This document shows, piece after piece, positions 25,266 to 33,814 of a DNA stretch of 49,458 nucleotides; the stretch's first letter is position 1; each line of letters starts with the position of its first letter. A program made the translations under genes and the position numbers. The notes beneath the pieces were generated by a model. That model was not told the DNA's origin and did no database searches. It saw only the letters and a program-made list of their open reading frames with translations. Source of the stretch: Litchfieldia salsa (lineage in GTDB: Bacteria; Bacillota; Bacilli; Bacillales; Bacillaceae_L). The DNA is taken from positions 1 to 49,458 of the forward strand of contig NZ_FNJU01000005.1 of the NCBI RefSeq assembly GCF_900104555.1. Reading direction: 5' to 3'.

Positions 25266-27113
25266 CTACTCTACAATATTAATATTATATTCTTCAAACC
25301 ATACATGAACTTGAGCAAGGTATGCTAGTAGCTGTGGTCCAGACATTAATTGACCAAACCATGGCACCTTGAACGCTTCTCCATTCGTATCGACGATTTC
25401 TCTTAATTTCTTACGATCAAAAAACTCATATAATACAGAATTATTGTTTTGAAGAATCTCATTTAACCACTTCTTTACAGCCATTGTATAATGTGGATTA
25501 TGTGTTTTTGGATATGGGCTCTTCTTTCTATATAACACTTCATCAGGCAAGATTCCTTCTAACGCACGTCTAAGGATTCCTTTCTCCCGGTTTCCGTGCA
25601 TCTTCATCTCCCACGGGATATTCCATACATATTCTACTAATCGATGATCAGCAAAAGGAACTCTAACTTCAAGACTTGCTCCCATACTCATTCGATCTTT
25701 TCGGTCTAATAAAGTTGTCATAAACCAGATCATATTTAAATAGAATAGCTCTCTACGCTGAGCATCTACTTTACTTTCTCCTTCTAACTTAGGTGTTTCT
25801 TTTACTGTTTCTTCAAACTTAGTCATCACATATTCATCTAATTTTAATTTCTTTCTCCATGAAGGTTGTAATAAATCCATTCGTTCATCAGTAGATCTCA
25901 TCCAAGGAAATGCTGCAGAAGCTAAATCTTCAGGACGATGGAACCAAGGATATCCACCAAATATCTCGTCAGCACACTCCCCTGATAAACCAACCACGAA
26001 GTCTTGCTTTATTTCTTTACAAAACCATAGTAATGATGAATCAACATCAGCCATTCCTGGTAAATCTCGTACCAATACAGCCTCATGCAATTCATCAACA
26101 AGTTTTTGTTGAGTAATCACTGAGCTATGATGTGTTGTTCCAAAGGTATCTGACATCTTTTTGATCCACGGTCCATCAGAATTGGGTTGAAATTCATTTG
26201 CTTCAAAATACTTTTCATTATCCTCGTAATCGATTGAGTAAGTATGAAGAGGTCCTTTCCCTTCCTTCTCAAAAGCATTTGAAGCAATTGCCGTAATCGC
26301 ACTAGAATCCACTCCACCAGAAAGAAATGTACACACTGGAACATCTGAAACTAGTTGTCTAGTAACTGCATCCGTAAATAAATGCCTTACTTTTTCAGTT
26401 GTTTCATCTAATGAATCTGTATGTTGGGCGCTTTTCACGTTCCAATATCGCCAGACTTTTAACCCGTTTTTATCAAACGTTAAGGCATGAGCTGGACGTA
26501 ATTCTTTGACTCCTTTAAATACACCATGACCTGGTGAACGTGATGGTCCTAAACCAAATACCTCTGCCAAACCATCATGACCGATTTCTGTTTTTACATA
26601 GGGATGAGCAAGTATTGCCTTAAGTTCTGATCCGAAAATTAAATGTCCATTCTCTTCCTTATAAAATAAAGGTTTAACTCCTAAGCGGTCTCTTCCGATA
26701 AATAATTTTTCCTTCACATCATCCCAGACAGCAAATGCAAAAATTCCATTTAAGTAATCAACACATTTTTCTTCCCATTCGATATAGGCTGTTAATAGAA
26801 CTTCTGTATCAGAGTGTCCACTGAACGTGTAGCCTCGTTTTAGCAGCTCTACTCTAATATCTTCAGTATTATAAAGCTCACCATTATAACAAATGGTATA
26901 TGTTCTTTCTTCTTTTGTCCTAATCATCGGCTGTCTTCCACCAACAGGATCAACAACCACAAGTCTCTTATGCCCAAATGCAGCATGTGTTGTTAACCAT
27001 ATATTCGTGTCATCCGGTCCACGTTTAGCTAAAGTCTCTGTCATTTTATCAACAGTTGCCCGTTCATTTCTTAAGTCAGATCGAAAATCAATCCATCCCG
27101 TAATTCCACACAT
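25266..27113 (-). CDS. asnO: Glutamine-hydrolysing asparagine synthase (AsnO-like)
   Basis: A 615-residue class B asparagine synthetase: aspartate plus glutamine plus ATP gives asparagine. The glutaminase domain (1 to about 210) starts with MCGITGW; Cys2 is the nucleophile after Met removal. RLVVVDP, YNGELYN and SGHSDTEVLL are present. The synthetase domain (about 230-600) has the ATP pyrophosphate loop FLSGGVDSS and SGECADEIFGGYPW. The length and position beside yisN match B. subtilis AsnO, tied there to sporulation, better than AsnB. AAAGGGTG precedes the ATG. Divergent from yisN. Confidence 0.88.
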   Translation of the reverse strand: MCGITGWIDFRSDLRNERATVDKMTETLAKRGPDDTNIWLTTHAAFGHKRLVVVDPVGGRQPMIRTKEERTYTICYNGELYNTEDIRVELLKRGYTFSGHSDTEVLLTAYIEWEEKCVDYLNGIFAFAVWDDVKEKLFIGRDRLGVKPLFYKEENGHLIFGSELKAILAHPYVKTEIGHDGLAEVFGLGPSRSPGHGVFKGVKELRPAHALTFDKNGLKVWRYWNVKSAQHTDSLDETTEKVRHLFTDAVTRQLVSDVPVCTFLSGGVDSSAITAIASNAFEKEGKGPLHTYSIDYEDNEKYFEANEFQPNSDGPWIKKMSDTFGTTHHSSVITQQKLVDELHEAVLVRDLPGMADVDSSLLWFCKEIKQDFVVGLSGECADEIFGGYPWFHRPEDLASAAFPWMRSTDERMDLLQPSWRKKLKLDEYVMTKFEETVKETPKLEGESKVDAQRRELFYLNMIWFMTTLLDRKDRMSMGASLEVRVPFADHRLVEYVWNIPWEMKMHGNREKGILRRALEGILPDEVLYRKKSPYPKTHNPHYTMAVKKWLNEILQNNNSVLYEFFDRKKLREIVDTNGEAFKVPWFGQLMSGPQLLAYLAQVHVWFEEYNINIVE

Positions 27114-27324
27114 TTTTATGTCACCCTTTCCACCGTATCAATAACTACGGCTAGCAAGCTGATTACATTGTATGCAACGATAGCTTATACAATGAATTGT
27201 CCAAATAATTGCAAGCCCTTTCATGTTATAAAATCTTTTATTTTTGTCTAAAAAGGAATTATGAGACCCTAATTCAACACAAAAGAGGAAATATTATAGG
27301 GAAGAACTGAATGGAGGATTTAAA

Positions 27325-27882
27325 TTGAATTTGCAGCATCGATTACGCACAATGAGTGAACAAAAACGCTCCTATACACTTGGGAGCGTAGAGTATATAA
27401 ATGATCAATGGATATTCTTTGATGATGAAAATGAAGAGGCCTCATTACTAGAGGAACTTGTTGATCGAGAAATTGAAGTTTATACGATGAATACTTGGCA
27501 AAAAGGATTGTTTAATGCAGATGGGTTGGTAAAGCTTCCTGATTATTATTATAAACTGCAGCATGGCGATTGTATTCGAGTGTCAAAAACACTCCCTTAC
27601 GCTTATAGCGAACTTCTCAACCAATTGCCAGACACATTGTTTTTAGAATACACAAAATTTCTGAATCAACTCTCATATTCTTTGTATGATTGTATCTACT
27701 GTCACAATATGATGCTTTATGTTCCAGCTCACAGTGAATACAAAGGAGTAAATTTTATTACATATGATAACAATGAGTCTATTTGTTCAGTACAGCATCA
27801 TTTCCAGCGCGGATTACAAACGAAAGACCGGTTTGAATTTACAATGACAAGTGGAAAAAGAGCGATCTTTACACATTCATAA
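27325..27882 (+). CDS. yisN: DUF2777-like protein (YisN-like)
   Basis: A 185-residue soluble protein starting from TTG, with GGAGG at 27313-27317 giving good spacing; no better ATG exists. Visible features are TLGSVEYINDQWIFFDDENEEASLLEELVDREIEV at the start (an SH3-like strand pattern), a central amphipathic part, and one CxxC (IYCHN). I do not know its function. Divergent placement next to asnO matches B. subtilis yisN, from which the name is taken. A degenerate family-1 repeat starts directly after the stop codon. Confidence 0.7.
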   Translation: MNLQHRLRTMSEQKRSYTLGSVEYINDQWIFFDDENEEASLLEELVDREIEVYTMNTWQKGLFNADGLVKLPDYYYKLQHGDCIRVSKTLPYAYSELLNQLPDTLFLEYTKFLNQLSYSLYDCIYCHNMMLYVPAHSEYKGVNFITYDNNESICSVQHHFQRGLQTKDRFEFTMTSGKRAIFTHS

Positions 27883-27962
27883 GAAAAGCGCAAACGCCTT
27901 GTTTAACCTCGGGCAGGCATAAGGTGAATCACTTAGGTAACCTTGGTTTCTGAAGTGATTGT
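27883..27962 (+). repeat. Family-1 repeat, diverged and truncated at 3' end
   Basis: Begins GAAAAGCGCAAACGCC immediately after the yisN TAA and keeps the GAATCAC...AGTGATT top, but ends before the CTTATGACCCCGAGGGG half. The outer stem cannot form. Confidence 0.75.
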
Positions 27963-27993
27963 TTATTAGATCAAAGTGTCTTACCTGATCACC

Positions 27994-28089
27994 TTACCGA
28001 TAAGAATGAACTCTCACTGTCCCAGATCCGGGAATCAGCATCTTTTTATCGACTAGTTGAGAAAGTACTTTTCTAACCGCCTTGCCACT
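27994..28089 (-). pseudogene. Remnant of a coding sequence, C-terminal fragment
   Basis: On the minus strand, 31 codons read SGKAVRKVLSQLVDKK then MLIPGSGTVRVHSYR before a stop. This looks like the last helix and wing of a winged-helix domain. In-frame TAA lies directly upstream and no start or ribosome site is present. The fragment lies between two damaged family-1 repeats. I cannot name the parent gene. Confidence 0.4.
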
Positions 28090-28118
28090 TTAAAATTTTG
28101 TTCTTTCTTATCTTTTAA

Positions 28119-28186
28119 GAAAAGCTCAAGCGCCTTGTTCAGATTTGACTTATGACCCCGAGGGGCTAGGCGCTGGAGCTAAACAC
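28119..28186 (+). repeat. Family-1 repeat with internal deletion
   Basis: The 5' end GAAAAGCTCAAGCGCCTTGTTCAG is joined directly to ATTTGACTTATGACCCCGAG and the normal 3' end. About 50 bases, mostly the top of the hairpin, are missing. AGCGCC/GGCGCT can still pair. Confidence 0.85.
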
Positions 28187-28230
28187 TAAAACTGAGTGCA
28201 AATTCTTATACTTTTCTTATCTTTTAAAAT

Positions 28231-28261
28231 AAGAGGCTGTCCCAAAAGGAGACAGCCTCTT
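28231..28261 (-). terminator. Terminator of yisL
   Basis: AAGAGGCTGTC and GACAGCCTCTT pair around CCAAAAGGA; on the minus strand ATTTTAAAAG follows. Confidence 0.8.
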
Positions 28262-28273
28262 ACCTTATAATTA

Positions 28274-28615
28274 TTATACTGGTAATGAAAATCCTAAATA
28301 AATCGTCGCGATTAATGAAACAAGTAATAATATCCAAAACATCATTGTAGGTTTGCCCTTTTTACTACGGATAAGTACCATTTCAATAAATCCAATCGTT
28401 AAGATTCCAAGGATTAATTTAAGTATGTATGCGAATGGAAGTGATGCTGCTCCGAAAAGCAGTTGTGCTCCTGTTAGAATCGTCAATACATAAAATAATC
28501 GTAGTACCATATGTACAATTTTTGCACCTTTAGCTTTTCCACCTTTTTGCAGAAACAAAACTACTACAAACAAGATGATTGCTAGTGCCCACGAAGTTAT
28601 ATGTGCGTGCGTCAT
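28274..28615 (-). CDS. yisL: DUF1516-family small membrane protein (YisL-like)
   Basis: A 113-residue integral membrane protein with four hydrophobic segments (about 8-22, 35-58, 62-82, 92-111). It begins MTHAHITSWALAII and has a short KGGKAKGAK cytoplasmic-type loop. This matches the small DUF1516 family, in which B. subtilis YisL falls. The function is unknown. AGGAATAAAG precedes the ATG. Its place between yisN/asnO and yisK agrees with B. subtilis, apart from rocD inserted between. Confidence 0.83.
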   Translation of the reverse strand: MTHAHITSWALAIILFVVVLFLQKGGKAKGAKIVHMVLRLFYVLTILTGAQLLFGAASLPFAYILKLILGILTIGFIEMVLIRSKKGKPTMMFWILLLVSLIATIYLGFSLPV

Positions 28616-28832
28616 TCTTTATTCCTCCTAAAAATTTTCACTATATTTTTATAATAACATGTTTTAATCCAATACGTAAAAATTGAAAGATAATAATTTT
28701 TTATGTGAACGTAATGAATGATTATACAATACTCCGACATCTCTTCCTCTATTTGTATAGTAATCCACGAGAAGCTTCCATACTTTCTGCATATTCATAA
28801 AATTCCTACTAGACTTCTCACTTTCACAAGTA

Positions 28833-28861
28833 TTGATTCAATGAATATAGTAGGCTATTGT
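28833..28861 (+). promoter_or_regulatory. Possible sigma-A promoter of rocD
   Basis: TTGATT and TATTGT with a 17-base spacer. The 328-base gap between yisL and rocD shows no sigma-54 type GG-N10-GC element. Nothing else stands out in it. Confidence 0.4.
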
Positions 28862-28943
28862 TAAAAACATAACAATTACTTATTCTATACGTCTCTTTAA
28901 ATCAGTACATAATTATCACTAAAAGAAACGGGGGAAACTGGCA

Positions 28944-30137
28944 ATGAGTAAGACTCAAGAGATCATTACATTGACAGACCAATATGGTGCAAAAAACTAT
29001 CACCCATTACCAATCGTTATCTCAAAAGCAGAAGGAGTTTGGGTAGAAGATCCTGAAGGAAATAAATATATGGACATGTTAAGTGCATACTCTGCGGTGA
29101 ATCAAGGACATCGTCACCCTCGAATCATTCAAGCATTAAAGGATCAAGCCGATAAAATCACCTTAACATCACGCGCTTTCCACAATGATCAGCTTGGACC
29201 ATGGTATGAAAAAATGTCTAAGTTAACCGGGAAAGATATGGTACTCCCTATGAATACTGGCGCTGAAGCTGTTGAGACCGCTGTCAAAACGGCTCGTAGA
29301 TGGGCTTATGACGTAAAAGGCGTACAAGATAATTTAGCAGAAATTATTGTTTGCGAGGATAATTTTCATGGTAGAACAATGACAGCTGTCTCAATGTCAT
29401 CAAGCAATGAATATAAACGTGGATTTGGTCCTATGCTACCAGGAATCAAGGTGATTCCCTATGGAGATATTGAAGCACTTAAATCAGCCATTACACCCAA
29501 TACTGCTGCGTTCATATTTGAACCAATTCAAGGAGAAGCTGGAATTAATATTCCACGAGAAGGTTTTTTAACTGAAAGCTTTGAAGTTTGTCAGCAGGAA
29601 AACGTCCTGTACATCGCTGATGAGATTCAGGCTGGTCTTGGTCGTTCTGGTAAAATGTTTGCATGTGATTGGGAAAATATTAAACCTGATATGTTCATTC
29701 TTGGTAAAGCACTTGGTGGAGGCGTATTTCCAATATCCTGTGTAGCTGCTAACAAAGACATATTGGGAGTATTTAACCCAGGTTCTCATGGTTCAACATT
29801 TGGAGGGAACCCTTTGGCATGTGCTGTTTCAATCGCTGCTCTTGACGTATTAATTGATGAAGATTTAGCTCGACGTTCACTAGAGTTAGGAAGTTATATG
29901 CAGGAAAAACTCCGTGAAATTAATAATCCGATTATTAAAGAAGTAAGAGGAAGAGGACTTTTTATTGGTGTGGAGTTAACTGAGGATGCTAGACCCTACT
30001 GTGAGAAGTTAAAAGAGGTTGGCTTACTTTGTAAAGAAACCCACGAAACAGTTATTCGTTTCGCACCTCCATTGGTGATTTCTAAGGAAGATCTAGATTG
30101 GGCCATTGAAAAGATAAAAGAGGTATTATCTACTTAA
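28944..30137 (+). CDS. rocD: Ornithine aminotransferase
   Basis: A 397-residue class III PLP aminotransferase that converts ornithine and 2-oxoglutarate to glutamate semialdehyde and glutamate. Signatures: [58 protein letters not shown], and the PLP lysine in LGKALGGG (Lys255). These fit ornithine rather than acetylornithine aminotransferases, notably the NYHPLP start and the [10 protein letters not shown] segment. GGGGGAAA precedes the ATG. In B. subtilis rocD lies elsewhere with rocEF under sigma-54/RocR; here it stands alone. Confidence 0.92.
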   Translation: MSKTQEIITLTDQYGAKNYHPLPIVISKAEGVWVEDPEGNKYMDMLSAYSAVNQGHRHPRIIQALKDQADKITLTSRAFHNDQLGPWYEKMSKLTGKDMVLPMNTGAEAVETAVKTARRWAYDVKGVQDNLAEIIVCEDNFHGRTMTAVSMSSSNEYKRGFGPMLPGIKVIPYGDIEALKSAITPNTAAFIFEPIQGEAGINIPREGFLTESFEVCQQENVLYIADEIQAGLGRSGKMFACDWENIKPDMFILGKALGGGVFPISCVAANKDILGVFNPGSHGSTFGGNPLACAVSIAALDVLIDEDLARRSLELGSYMQEKLREINNPIIKEVRGRGLFIGVELTEDARPYCEKLKEVGLLCKETHETVIRFAPPLVISKEDLDWAIEKIKEVLST

Positions 30138-30157
30138 TCTAATGCAATTTAAGAAAA

Positions 30158-30396
30158 TAGAGGCTTGGACATAACGAAAGTGTTTAACTGAATTTCCGAA
30201 CAAATCATTCACTTAGCGGATGAAATATACGTAGACTCCTGCGGGATGAAAAGCAACGGTTAGACCCCGCAGTGCGAAGCGCGAGGAGGCTCACCAGCTT
30301 CCCGCGGAAAGCGAAGTATATTTCAGGAGCGGTGTTTCTTCACCATCTATTATTGTTCGACTTTTCATTTAGTTAAAACACATGTCCCCGCCTCTT
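30158..30396. terminator. Split terminator-like inverted repeat around a family-2 element
   Basis: TAGAGGC..GGACAT..GTGTTTAAC at the left matches GTTAAAACAC..ATGTCC..GCCTCT at the right, followed by TTTATTT. Together they make a long-range stem downstream of rocD, with the family-2 repeat in the loop. Confidence 0.65.
30215..30331 (+). repeat. Family-2 GC-rich inverted repeat element
   Basis: About 117 bp with ends GATGAAATATACGTAGACTCC and GCGAAGTATATTTCAGG that pair as terminal inverted repeats, and the internal landmarks TTAGACCCCGCAG and GAGGAGGCTCAC shared with the minus-strand copy at 1961-2080. Confidence 0.75.
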
Positions 30397-30405
30397 TTAT
30401 TTAAA

Positions 30406-31311
30406 TTATACCCCTACACTATTTATAAGTGTTCCTAACCCTTCTATGCTAATTTCAATACTATCTCCTTGTTTTAAAAATCTCGGTGGTTTAAATCCTT
30501 TTCCAACACCTGCTGGAGTTCCAGTCGCAATGATATCACCAGGCTCTAATGTCATACCAGCAGAAATCACAGAAATAATGGTTTGAACATCGAAAATAAA
30601 TTGCTTCGTGTTACCTTTTTGTCTTAGCTCCCCGTTCACCTTCGTTTCTAGTGATAAGTGATTCGGGTTAGAAATGATGGACTTATGAGCAATAAATGGC
30701 CCCATTGGACAAGATGCATCAAGGCTTTTGCCAATAAAGAATTGCTTGTGACGACTTTGCAAATCACGAGCGGTGATATCATTTACAATCGTGTAGCCAA
30801 AAACATAATCTAAGGCTTCCTCTTTCGAAATCGATCTTCCTTTTTTCCCAATAACAATGGCTAGTTCACCTTCATAATCCAACTGATTCGTTATATTCTC
30901 ATGTAATAAAACAGAATCATTAGGTCCAATGACTGTAGTAGGTGCTTTCGTGAACATCATTAAATGTTCTGGAATATCTGCTTCACTTCCCATTTCAATT
31001 GCATGTTCAGCATAGTTTTTTCCAACACAGAAAATGTTCTTTAAAGGCCTAGGTATCGGCGCCTTTATTTTCACATCATTTGGTGAGTAAAAATATTGGG
31101 CTCCCTTCTGTTCTAATGCAAGTTTTTCAATTACTTTAATTGATTCATCCAAAACTTCATTCATCCTTATAAAATCTATGATTGAATTAGGTATGTTCTT
31201 GCTACCTAATAAAGCTTCTTCAGCATATTGCACATCAATTATGTATGATACCCTTTCATCCACTAGTCCAACAAAACTACGTTCATCCTTCACTGCTGTT
31301 ACAAATCTCAT
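30406..31311 (-). CDS. yisK: FAH-family protein (YisK-like)
   Basis: A 301-residue fumarylacetoacetate hydrolase fold protein. The metal-binding acidic residues are Glu147, Glu149 (DYEGELAIVIG) and Asp178 (NDITARDLQ); KNIFCVGKNYAEHA and the glycine-rich TGTPAGVGKG near the end complete the family pattern. B. subtilis YisK has been described as an oxaloacetate decarboxylase that also meets the cell-wall protein Mbl. An upstream in-frame GTG (31323) lies inside the GAGGTG ribosome site, so the ATG at 31311 is the better start and gives the usual length. It stands convergent with rocD and divergent from yisI. Confidence 0.88.
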   Translation of the reverse strand: MRFVTAVKDERSFVGLVDERVSYIIDVQYAEEALLGSKNIPNSIIDFIRMNEVLDESIKVIEKLALEQKGAQYFYSPNDVKIKAPIPRPLKNIFCVGKNYAEHAIEMGSEADIPEHLMMFTKAPTTVIGPNDSVLLHENITNQLDYEGELAIVIGKKGRSISKEEALDYVFGYTIVNDITARDLQSRHKQFFIGKSLDASCPMGPFIAHKSIISNPNHLSLETKVNGELRQKGNTKQFIFDVQTIISVISAGMTLEPGDIIATGTPAGVGKGFKPPRFLKQGDSIEISIEGLGTLINSVGV

Positions 31312-31555
31312 TAGTCTGTTCACCTCATATCATCATCTTACATACTAAATTCGTTATACATCTGCCTTTTCCCTTCAGAACAGAAAGAAAAAACATCCCA
31401 TTTCCTAAAACCCAATAGCTACATGTAGAAAGTTGTTGTATTTTGTAGTTTTCTAGCTTGTTTTAGCGAAAATGTTTTTTTTATAAAAATGAAGTTATAA
31501 TAGTAAGACAACCCACCTAAGGTCACTTGAAAAAACTTAAATTGGAGATATGCCC

Positions 31556-31729
31556 ATGTACAACTTGAAAACAATTATAGAAAGCAAACGTAGCGAGATG
31601 ATTTCATTAGCCAAGCACCAAGGGTATACTGCTCCAAGAACCATTCAATGTAGTCAGGAATTAGATAAACTTATAACACTTCATCAAAAACATTCAAAGA
31701 ATGAAGGCAATGAATATATAAAACATTAA
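31556..31729 (+). CDS. yisI: Spo0E-like aspartyl-phosphate phosphatase (YisI-like)
   Basis: A 57-residue protein, the usual size of Spo0E-type phosphatases, which dephosphorylate Spo0A~P and delay sporulation. The family motif appears as CSQELDKLI (about residues 35-43; consensus SxELD), placed after a first helix (LKTIIESKRSEMISLAKHQG), so an antiparallel helical hairpin is expected. ATTGGAGAT precedes the ATG. Divergent from yisK, as the B. subtilis yisI-yisK neighbourhood would predict. Confidence 0.85.
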   Translation: MYNLKTIIESKRSEMISLAKHQGYTAPRTIQCSQELDKLITLHQKHSKNEGNEYIKH

Positions 31730-31730
31730 T

Positions 31731-31762
31731 AAAAAACGGCCCACCAAAAAGTGCCGTTTTTT
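31731..31762. terminator. Bidirectional terminator between yisI and DUF418 gene
   Basis: AAAAAACGGC pairs with GCCGTTTTTT around CCACCAAAAAGT. It serves both convergent genes. Confidence 0.88.
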
Positions 31763-31763
31763 A

Positions 31764-32975
31764 TTAATTATTTCTTCCTTTCTCAAGAACCCTACGACGA
31801 AACACTTGCCTCTTCCCATAAGTTAATGATCTCCATATCCATTCTACTGGACCATATTGATAATGACTCAACCACCATTTACTGATAACAACCTGTACAC
31901 TATAAATGAAGATCGTCAAAATTAATCCTAAAGAAGGAGTTACTTTTCCATATAACCCTAGGCCATAATTATAAAAAAGAAGCGTGCAAACAATTGACTG
32001 AAATAAATAATTGCTTAACGATAATCTCCCTACAAAACTTAATGGTGATAATACCTTTTGCCAGGTCTTATTCCTTGTGAGTAACATAATCGAGGAAGCA
32101 TAAACCATAGCTGCTGCCGGCCCTCCAATCGAATCCTGTAAAAAATCCGTGGCAATATTTTTTTCTGTATAGTAAGGTAATAGTTTTATAGGAATTGCAA
32201 TTATAACAGCGATGAAAAGGAGTCTTTGAACAGCTTTTACATGTGATTCTATTTTAGAAAACCACTGCTTTTTAGCGATATATGCTCCTAAAAGAAACAT
32301 TGGTAATAAAGCAAATACCAAAAATATGGCATTATCTAAGTTATTTACATAATACCAATCTTGAATTCTCTGTAACGTGATTTCTGTAATAGAACCAGAA
32401 CTGTAAACCTTTGCTGTCTCTTCTGCTATCCTTGCTGAATAGTTCTGTAGTAAGCTTGTCGGATCGACCAAATAAGAAAGCATCAGTAATCCAAAAAACA
32501 ACAAAGAAGGTACAAAGATAAGTAGCAATGAAAGAACAAGCAACGACAAAGGCTTGGTCTTATAAAACAATAGAAATATTACCCCAATGATTGCATATGA
32601 TATCAATATATCTCCATGCCATATGAAGAAAGCATGAATACAACCAATAATAAGTAGAACTAGTAAACGCCTAGTAACTAAGAGTGAAAATGAATACCCT
32701 TTTATGACGACTCTTTTTTGAAAAAGCACCATCCCAAAACCAAACAAAAATGAGAACAAAGTATAGAAATTGGCTTGAGCAAATAAATCAATGAATTGAA
32801 GCGTCATTTGATCTATTTGTGACGGCCACCAGCTTTCAGGTTGTAAATGAAGCATCGGTGAATTAAACGAGGGCATATTAACTAAAAAAATACCAAAAAT
32901 AGCAAAGCCCCTAATGATATCAACCCCCTGAATCCGTTCGGATTTCGAGATAGGTTGTAATCCATTCATATTCAT
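31764..32975 (-). CDS. DUF418-family membrane protein
   Basis: A 403-residue polytopic protein with about nine to ten hydrophobic segments. The N-terminal RIQGVDIIRGFAIFGIFLVNM and the C-terminal DUF418 region (GRLSLSNYLFQSIVCTLLFYNYGLGLYG, GPVEWIWRSLTYGK) are clear. Related to acyltransferase-3-like membrane proteins; the role is unknown. The frame is open to a GTG at 33026, but AGGATGTGAT lies before the ATG at 32975, and the longer form would overlap the gerP promoter. It is absent from the B. subtilis yisI-gerP gap as I remember it, so it may be an insertion. Confidence 0.82.
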   Translation of the reverse strand: MNMNGLQPISKSERIQGVDIIRGFAIFGIFLVNMPSFNSPMLHLQPESWWPSQIDQMTLQFIDLFAQANFYTLFSFLFGFGMVLFQKRVVIKGYSFSLLVTRRLLVLLIIGCIHAFFIWHGDILISYAIIGVIFLLFYKTKPLSLLVLSLLLIFVPSLLFFGLLMLSYLVDPTSLLQNYSARIAEETAKVYSSGSITEITLQRIQDWYYVNNLDNAIFLVFALLPMFLLGAYIAKKQWFSKIESHVKAVQRLLFIAVIIAIPIKLLPYYTEKNIATDFLQDSIGGPAAAMVYASSIMLLTRNKTWQKVLSPLSFVGRLSLSNYLFQSIVCTLLFYNYGLGLYGKVTPSLGLILTIFIYSVQVVISKWWLSHYQYGPVEWIWRSLTYGKRQVFRRRVLEKGRNN

Positions 32976-33024
32976 AACATCACATCCTAATTCAACTTTA
33001 TTGTTTATTGTTGCTTTCGATTTC

Positions 33025-33051
33025 ACATCTTTTCTTTCTATGCATATTATA
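33025..33051 (+). promoter_or_regulatory. Sigma-K-type promoter of the gerP operon
   Basis: AC at 33025-33026, a 16-base spacer, then CATATTATA at 33043-33051, a perfect match to CATANNNTA. gerP is known to be transcribed by sigma-K in the mother cell. Confidence 0.7.
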
Positions 33052-33083
33052 GCAAAGATATTATTCTATAAAGGATGTTTATT

Positions 33084-33305
33084 ATGCCAGCGATTGTTGG
33101 AGCGGTTAAAGTGAACAGTATTGGGAACAGTAGTATCTTTAATATTGGAGATGTTTTTAACATAGCACCTGCTAGTACGGCTAAAACCTTTGCAGGAGCT
33201 GGATCATTTAACACTGGTGACGGATTGCAAGTTTATAATCAGCGAAGTGTCACAAACACATATGATACAGACACAATTGATCAGGTGAATGTTGCAAATG
33301 CATAA
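33084..33305 (+). CDS. gerPA: Spore germination protein GerPA
   Basis: A 73-residue GerPA/GerPF-family protein: MPAIVGAVKVNSIGNSSIFNIGD at the start, GAGSFNTGDG in the middle, and TNTYDTDTIDQ near the end. GerP proteins are made late in the mother cell and let germinants pass the spore coat. AAAGGATG precedes the ATG. It is first in the operon, right behind the sigma-K promoter. The frame opens 9 bases earlier, but MPAIVG is the family start. Confidence 0.9.
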   Translation: MPAIVGAVKVNSIGNSSIFNIGDVFNIAPASTAKTFAGAGSFNTGDGLQVYNQRSVTNTYDTDTIDQVNVANA

Positions 33306-33324
33306 CTGCTAGGGAGGGATGTTT

Positions 33325-33540
33325 GTGAATTTCTATATCAATCAAAATATCTCTATCCATTACTTTAAAATTGGAAGTGTCACGAATTCATCTGTCTTGC
33401 AAATCGGAAGTGCAGGAATGATTAAGTCTCTGTCTAATAATTATAATACAGGAGGATTCCTTGAAGCAGCTCCTGAAACTGGTGACGAATCGGGAATCAC
33501 AGGACCGGTTGTCCCCTTACAGCCACCAACCACAGCATAA
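33325..33540 (+). CDS. gerPB: Spore germination protein GerPB
   Basis: A 71-residue GerPB: MNFYINQNISIHYFKIGSVTNSSVLQIGSAG at the start and a Pro-rich end (GPVVPLQPPTTA). The frame contains an ATG at 33319, but that lies directly against AGGGAGGG; the GTG at 33325, 6 bases away, gives the family N-terminus and is the likely start. The gene ends 6 bases before a family-1 repeat that separates it from gerPC. Confidence 0.88.
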   Translation: MNFYINQNISIHYFKIGSVTNSSVLQIGSAGMIKSLSNNYNTGGFLEAAPETGDESGITGPVVPLQPPTTA

Positions 33541-33546
33541 TGATAA

Positions 33547-33664
33547 GAAAAGCGAAAGCGCCTCGTTCAGCCCCGACAGGCATAAGGCGAATCACGCAGG
33601 AAATCTTGATTTCTGGAGTGATTTGACTTATGACCCCGAGGGGCTAGGCGCTGGAGCTAGACAC
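33547..33664 (+). repeat. Family-1 hairpin repeat inside the gerP operon
   Basis: A complete copy (GAAAAGCGAAAGCGCC to GCTAGACACC) just behind the gerPB stop codon. It stretches the gerPB-gerPC gap to 274 bases. Confidence 0.9.
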
Positions 33665-33814
33665 CAACACTAAGTTGAATATTTTATACTTTCTATAAAG
33701 GACAAAAACCTGAAAAGAATACATTCTTTAGTAATCCATGCATACTTTTAGAATATACACTATTCTTTCTTATCTTGATAGAAAGGTTTGGGAATATGCT
33801 GAGGAGTGGTCATC

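Noticed and set aside
27114-27324. T-box or other leader between asnO and yisN
   Set aside because: No T-box core (AGGGTGGNACCGCG-like) and no terminator hairpin before either gene.
28622-28943. Sigma-54 promoter and RocR site before rocD
   Set aside because: No GG-N10-GC element of the -24/-12 type was found; only a modest sigma-A match is visible.
33461-33673. Frame running from gerPB into the family-1 repeat
   Set aside because: Out of frame with GerPB; its C-terminal part is translated repeat sequence.
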